This document shows, in pieces, positions 27,704-30,837 of a stretch of DNA of 30,837 nucleotides. Numbering within the stretch: position 1 is the stretch's first letter; every line of letters begins with the position of its first letter. The notes beneath the pieces are model-generated. The model was not told the DNA's origin, searched no databases, and saw only the letters and a list, made by a program, of their open reading frames with translations. The stretch is from Nemertoderma westbladi (lineage: Eukaryota > Xenacoelomorpha > Nemertodermatida > Nemertodermatidae): NCBI GenBank assembly GCA_032718475.1, contig JAUCBJ010002036.1, positions 1 through 30,837 of the forward strand, read 5' to 3'. The position numbers were made by a program, and so were the translations under genes.

Positions 27704-27973
27704 TTGGTTACATTTGTCACATTTAGTCATGTTCACTGGGGATCAAAAAGTGTTCACATTAGAGAAATATTGGCAAACAAATTCTTGGCAAACAGCAAGG
27801 TCACGATTTTAAAATTCGCCAATGAGTACCACAATCAACACTGCCTGACCAGGAACAGGAAAGACATAGCTAGAATCATAATAAAATTTCGGAATGAGAA
27901 AAGTTTAGTTAGGAAATTGGAATCTGGTCGTCCTCCCATCAGCCCTACCATACCAATCAATCAACTTCATTAG
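27704..27973 (+). pseudogene. Possible transposase helix-turn-helix relic
   Basis: An 89-codon frame contains NSKVTILKFANEYHNQHCLT and then RNRKDIARIIIKFRNEKSLV followed by RKLESGRPP. The pattern IxxxxxKFxxxxSxxxxxxSGRP is seen in the N-terminal DNA-binding part of Tc1/mariner-like and related transposases. No catalytic DDE region follows, so only the DNA-binding part would remain. The frame opens with a non-AUG codon. Alternatives are a host-derived fragment or chance. The preceding 27240-27700 and following 27974-28414 hold nothing that I recognise, apart from TCGAGATC-like repeats near 28040-28075 and 28305-28330. Confidence 0.3.
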
Positions 27974-28414
27974 GATGTACATCACTTTGTGTCAATTTGA
28001 GTCGAAGTATCAACCAAAGAATTTTAAGCCATATGAAATTCAAGTCGAGATCGATGTCAAGTCGAGATCAAGCCGGTATACGGGAGGACCTTATTAGCGA
28101 CTTTGCAGGAATGCCCGAGGAGGAGGATCGATTGCCTACGCCTTACGTGGATACTAGACCATTGTTGCTTTGGGCCATAGAGCAAGGATATTTCCGAAAG
28201 TATAACACGCTTAAAACTGGAACCGGTTATATCGCATATCTTATGTTCAGTTGGGACTATAAGGAGAGCAAGAGGAGCAAATACTCAGACGTATACGATG
28301 AAGAGATCGAGACATCGACATCGAGATCGACAAACTTAATTTATTAATACTGGCCCTACGGCCACAGCTAGCCCATCACCAAGGTATCATCAGCCAGTCT
28401 GTAGCTAAACACGG

Positions 28415-29661
28415 TGTGAAATCCGCTCGCTCGACAAAGCGCCATCTAGCGGATATCTCAGGATTCTCCACGATTTTACGTACCGGACAGTTTCAGTGTT
28501 TCACGGATTGACAGACTGCCGATCTGTGGTACGGTGCAATATTTATTCGTACCACGGGCCTATAGGACTGATTTTCCTGTATTCAGCACAACACATACTG
28601 ACACATTCAGATATGTGATTGTGCCGACGATAGATACAGTTACAGTTCGAGGACATAGCCTGATAGCTGCATAGTCTCTAGTTACTAGTTAGCGGTGCAT
28701 ATTTGTATGTACGGTCATCGATATATGGGTCGTATTACAGTCTGGTAACTTACATTATACCAGTCTATCAGTATATTCATCGTTTTTACTATTGTACTAG
28801 ACTTTACAGCTAAATATACTTCCATGTATGTCTGTGCGTTAGCGAAAAATATTATTAGTATATCGGGACTACCACACGCTTCTAGACCTACACCGCAGTT
28901 CGGCCTGTCAGCCTGTCCTTCTGTCTTTTCGTTATAGCTCATCCTGCCATCCGTCCGTATACCTGTGTGGTCGTCACAGTACGAATAAATAAAAAATTTA
29001 TACGAAAACCGGCAACCGGTACTGAAATACTGACAGATTTAGGCTAGGCCTAACTGCCTAATACTGTAATACAGTAGTACCGACGGGTCAAAATTTTATT
29101 GACCCACCGCCCACCCGAAAATAAGTACAAAGTACCGGGTACTAAAGTCTGAAAGTACTGCAGTACTGTACCGGTACTGAAGTACGACGATATATATTTA
29201 ACAAATTGTCGTACCCTACCCTGCTGCCCTGCTGGCTGCCTAATCCTGGTACGAGTATGCCTATTCCTGTATTCCACAGGAAAGTTATATCTGTCTATCA
29301 GTCTATAGCTCAGTAGATCTGTAGATAGATAGGCTATATCAGTATATACCCTGATTTATATATCATATATATATATACATCAGCCAGTCACTGAGTCAGC
29401 ATATCTGCCCTATCTCAGTACCGGTATCTGCCTATTGCAGTACTGCCTGCTAAATAGGGATAGGCCTAGACTTGAACCGCTATATGATACTCGGTCTTGT
29501 CTAACTGTCTAAGGTCAGAAGTTCTAAAAATAAATTACAGAATTATATAAATATATTACTGGTAACTTTCGTTTTTATATGAAACCCAGACTGCCAGTCT
29601 ATCATTCTATCTGTCTATCATTTCAGCATTTCCAACTACATCGATTTTGTTTATGTAGGCT
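28415..29661 (+). other. Leader of the edge ORF: possible LTR/5' untranslated region
   Basis: A 1.2-kb stretch without long frames, rich in palindromic tetranucleotide words (AGTACT, ACCGGT, GGCCTA). It begins near TGTGAAATCC and AAGCGCCATCTAGCGG, which would suit the start of an LTR, and contains several TATA-like words. I cannot prove an LTR because the partner copy would lie outside the window. No primer-binding site was identified with confidence. A pyrimidine-rich stretch ending ATTTCAG (29590-29624) could alternatively be a 3' splice site. Confidence 0.25.
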
Positions 29662-30837
29662 ATGGAGCACACTTCGGAAATCGATGATTCTCTACAATAT
29701 ATTGATAGTACAATCAGGCCTATCAGTAATACCCTTCCCACTTGTACATCGTTAGGCCTACAGAGAAACTACTTAGAAAACCCTCTATGCACATCTGGCC
29801 CGGCCGTTGTACGACCCAGAGTAACCAGTACCGATCAGTATAGGCATAACCCCATTTCGGTAACCTCTGATCAATATATACCGGTTCAGGTAACTTCGAC
29901 CACCGACACTACCGGTACTGATGTTATATTTCCGGCAACATGGTCCAATACTAATAGTTCTACATTGAAAGCTACTATTAGAGGCCATAAAGCGCATTTT
30001 ACGCGCATTTTCAATCAATTTACGAGTTTGGAATCTCTAGGGACTACCGGTTCCCACAATGAAACACTTTTACAAAAACATAGAGTTGCCATTAATATCA
30101 AACATAAGATATCTGAACTCTATATCTCAGCTATAGAAATACTTACTGGTCTTAAGTACTATCAGGAATCTGAGGATTATAAACTCGAATTTCAGTCCTT
30201 GATGGATGTCCTACATAAAAAATGTTTGTATATGGAAAGATCCATCGAGGGCTTACAGTCCGAACCTGGTGTGTTTTTTGCAGCAGATATACCACTTCCT
30301 CTTCATTCAACACAAATATTTAACAATGATGATGATCGTAGGTCGGAATCAGACTCACACTCAGTTTCTCATTCTGCTAAATCTTCCTCAACTCAGGTCA
30401 CTGCAGGGAATCGTACCCTCCGTGCAATTCATAGACAACGCAGGGCCGAATTAAAATTAAAACAATTGGAACGCCAAGCACAAATAAGGCTAGAAATTGA
30501 ATTACAAACAGCCAGAGATCTAGCAGAACAAACCCAATTAGATTCACAGCTGGCAATCGAATCACTGAGACAATCTGAGGTTTTTGAAGGACTTATCGAT
30601 GATGACTGGTTGGCTCAGCAGGAATATCCAAATGATGACATCATCCCAGTTTCTCATATTTCGACAGAAATTTCAAACCCCCCTTCTACCAGCATCGACT
30701 TCAACTCAAATTTACTGCCTGTATCCAGCACATTTCATGCACCAGCAGTAATTACCACTGTATCTCAAACAACTGTAGGTACTAGTGCATATTGGGCTCA
30801 ACCAAAGTTATATAAAGAACACCCTTCTGCTCCATTG
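29662..30837 (+). CDS. Gag-like protein of a probable LTR (BEL/Pao-type) retrotransposon, 3' cut by window end
   Basis: The ATG at 29662 is preceded by an in-frame TAG at 29656-29658, and the frame stays open for 392 codons to the window edge. Residues 1-100 are Ser/Thr-rich. Residues 101-197 (LKATIRGHKAHFTRIFNQF to MERSIEGLQ) look helical, with regularly spaced hydrophobics. 225-250 is Ser/Asp-rich. 251-307 (AIHRQRRAELKLKQLERQAQ and on to IESLRQ) is a strongly charged heptad-like coiled coil. The tail is Pro/Ser/Thr-rich. The order 'helical bundle, then RxxAExxxKxxxLExxxxLExE coiled coil' is typical of the N-terminal Gag of BEL/Pao polyproteins, which forms the particle. No zinc knuckle, protease or RT is in the window. 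A single long uninterrupted exon of a host gene is the alternative. Confidence 0.45.
   Translation, partial: MEHTSEIDDSLQYIDSTIRPISNTLPTCTSLGLQRNYLENPLCTSGPAVVRPRVTSTDQYRHNPISVTSDQYIPVQVTSTTDTTGTDVIFPATWSNTNSSTLKATIRGHKAHFTRIFNQFTSLESLGTTGSHNETLLQKHRVAINIKHKISELYISAIEILTGLKYYQESEDYKLEFQSLMDVLHKKCLYMERSIEGLQSEPGVFFAADIPLPLHSTQIFNNDDDRRSESDSHSVSHSAKSSSTQVTAGNRTLRAIHRQRRAELKLKQLERQAQIRLEIELQTARDLAEQTQLDSQLAIESLRQSEVFEGLIDDDWLAQQEYPNDDIIPVSHISTEISNPPSTSIDFNSNLLPVSSTFHAPAVITTVSQTTVGTSAYWAQPKLYKEHPSAPL

Noticed and set aside
27997-28347. 116-codon ORF as a gene
   Set aside because: It opens with a non-AUG codon, has no recognised motif, and its ends are TCGAGATC-type simple repeats. A short exon cannot be excluded, but nothing supports it.
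29550-29575. Primer-binding site TGGTAACTTTCG upstream of the Gag-like ORF
   Set aside because: It begins with TGG as expected, but I cannot match it to a tRNA end or to an LTR border, so it is not called.

Overview
The window looks like repeat-rich, AT-rich nuclear DNA of a metazoan, most likely a marine invertebrate. The reasons are several families of animal-type non-LTR retrotransposons, a metazoan Mutator-like transposase relic, TTAA-flanked piggyBac-type elements, many minisatellites, no operons, and no ribosome-binding-site logic. The frequent palindromes TAGGCCTA and CAGTACTG reminded me of invertebrate deuterostome genomes, but that is only an impression. I could not identify a confident host gene. 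Almost everything recognisable is mobile DNA, mostly decayed and in places nested.

Layout. 1-570 is AT-rich with a 29-bp tandem repeat. 570-1489 is a broken Mutator-like transposase. 1661-3925 holds a 153-bp duplication, a 45-bp minisatellite and a head-to-head array of short GTCCC..ATAGGG repeats. 3930-8150 is a nest: one LINE (A) is split into a front piece (3930-4200) and a back piece (7021-8150). Between them lie a second LINE (B; ORF1-like plus endonuclease) and a truncated copy of a palindrome-rich piggyBac-like element. 8718-9139 is a 5'-truncated RTE-like LINE with a target-site duplication. 9206-10275 and 10796-12332 are two different TTAA-flanked piggyBac-like non-autonomous elements, with a CpG-rich minisatellite between them. 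The second is an inverted partner of the copy at 5479-6836.

13808-14697 is a DNA element whose ends are arrays of a GGACACTTCCCCCCC unit. 14712-15194 is a truncated RTE-like insertion with an unusually long (about 45 bp) target-site duplication. 16860-20804 on the minus strand is the most notable item: an R2/NeSL-like retrotransposon encoding a Ulp1-type cysteine protease, a zinc-finger region, a complete reverse transcriptase and a restriction-like endonuclease. The RT frame is open for 847 codons, but the whole coding region is broken by two apparent frameshifts and two in-frame stops. 22549-22746 is an alternating dimeric minisatellite. About 23160-26618 is a nearly full-length RTE-like LINE (AP endonuclease plus RT) with two frame breaks; its (TAG)n tail directly supplies the stop codon. 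26815-27233 is an inverted relative of the 8730-9127 LINE. 27704-27973 may be a transposase helix-turn-helix relic.

The right edge (29662-30837) carries a 392-codon open frame with a true ATG that runs off the window. It has a helical region and a charged coiled coil and resembles a Gag-like protein of an LTR (BEL/Pao-type) retrotransposon. A host gene exon cannot be excluded.

The parts do not form one pathway. They are independent elements with their own copying machinery: APE-type LINEs, an RLE-type LINE with a protease, and cut-and-paste elements. Their breaks and mutual insertions give a partial order of events.
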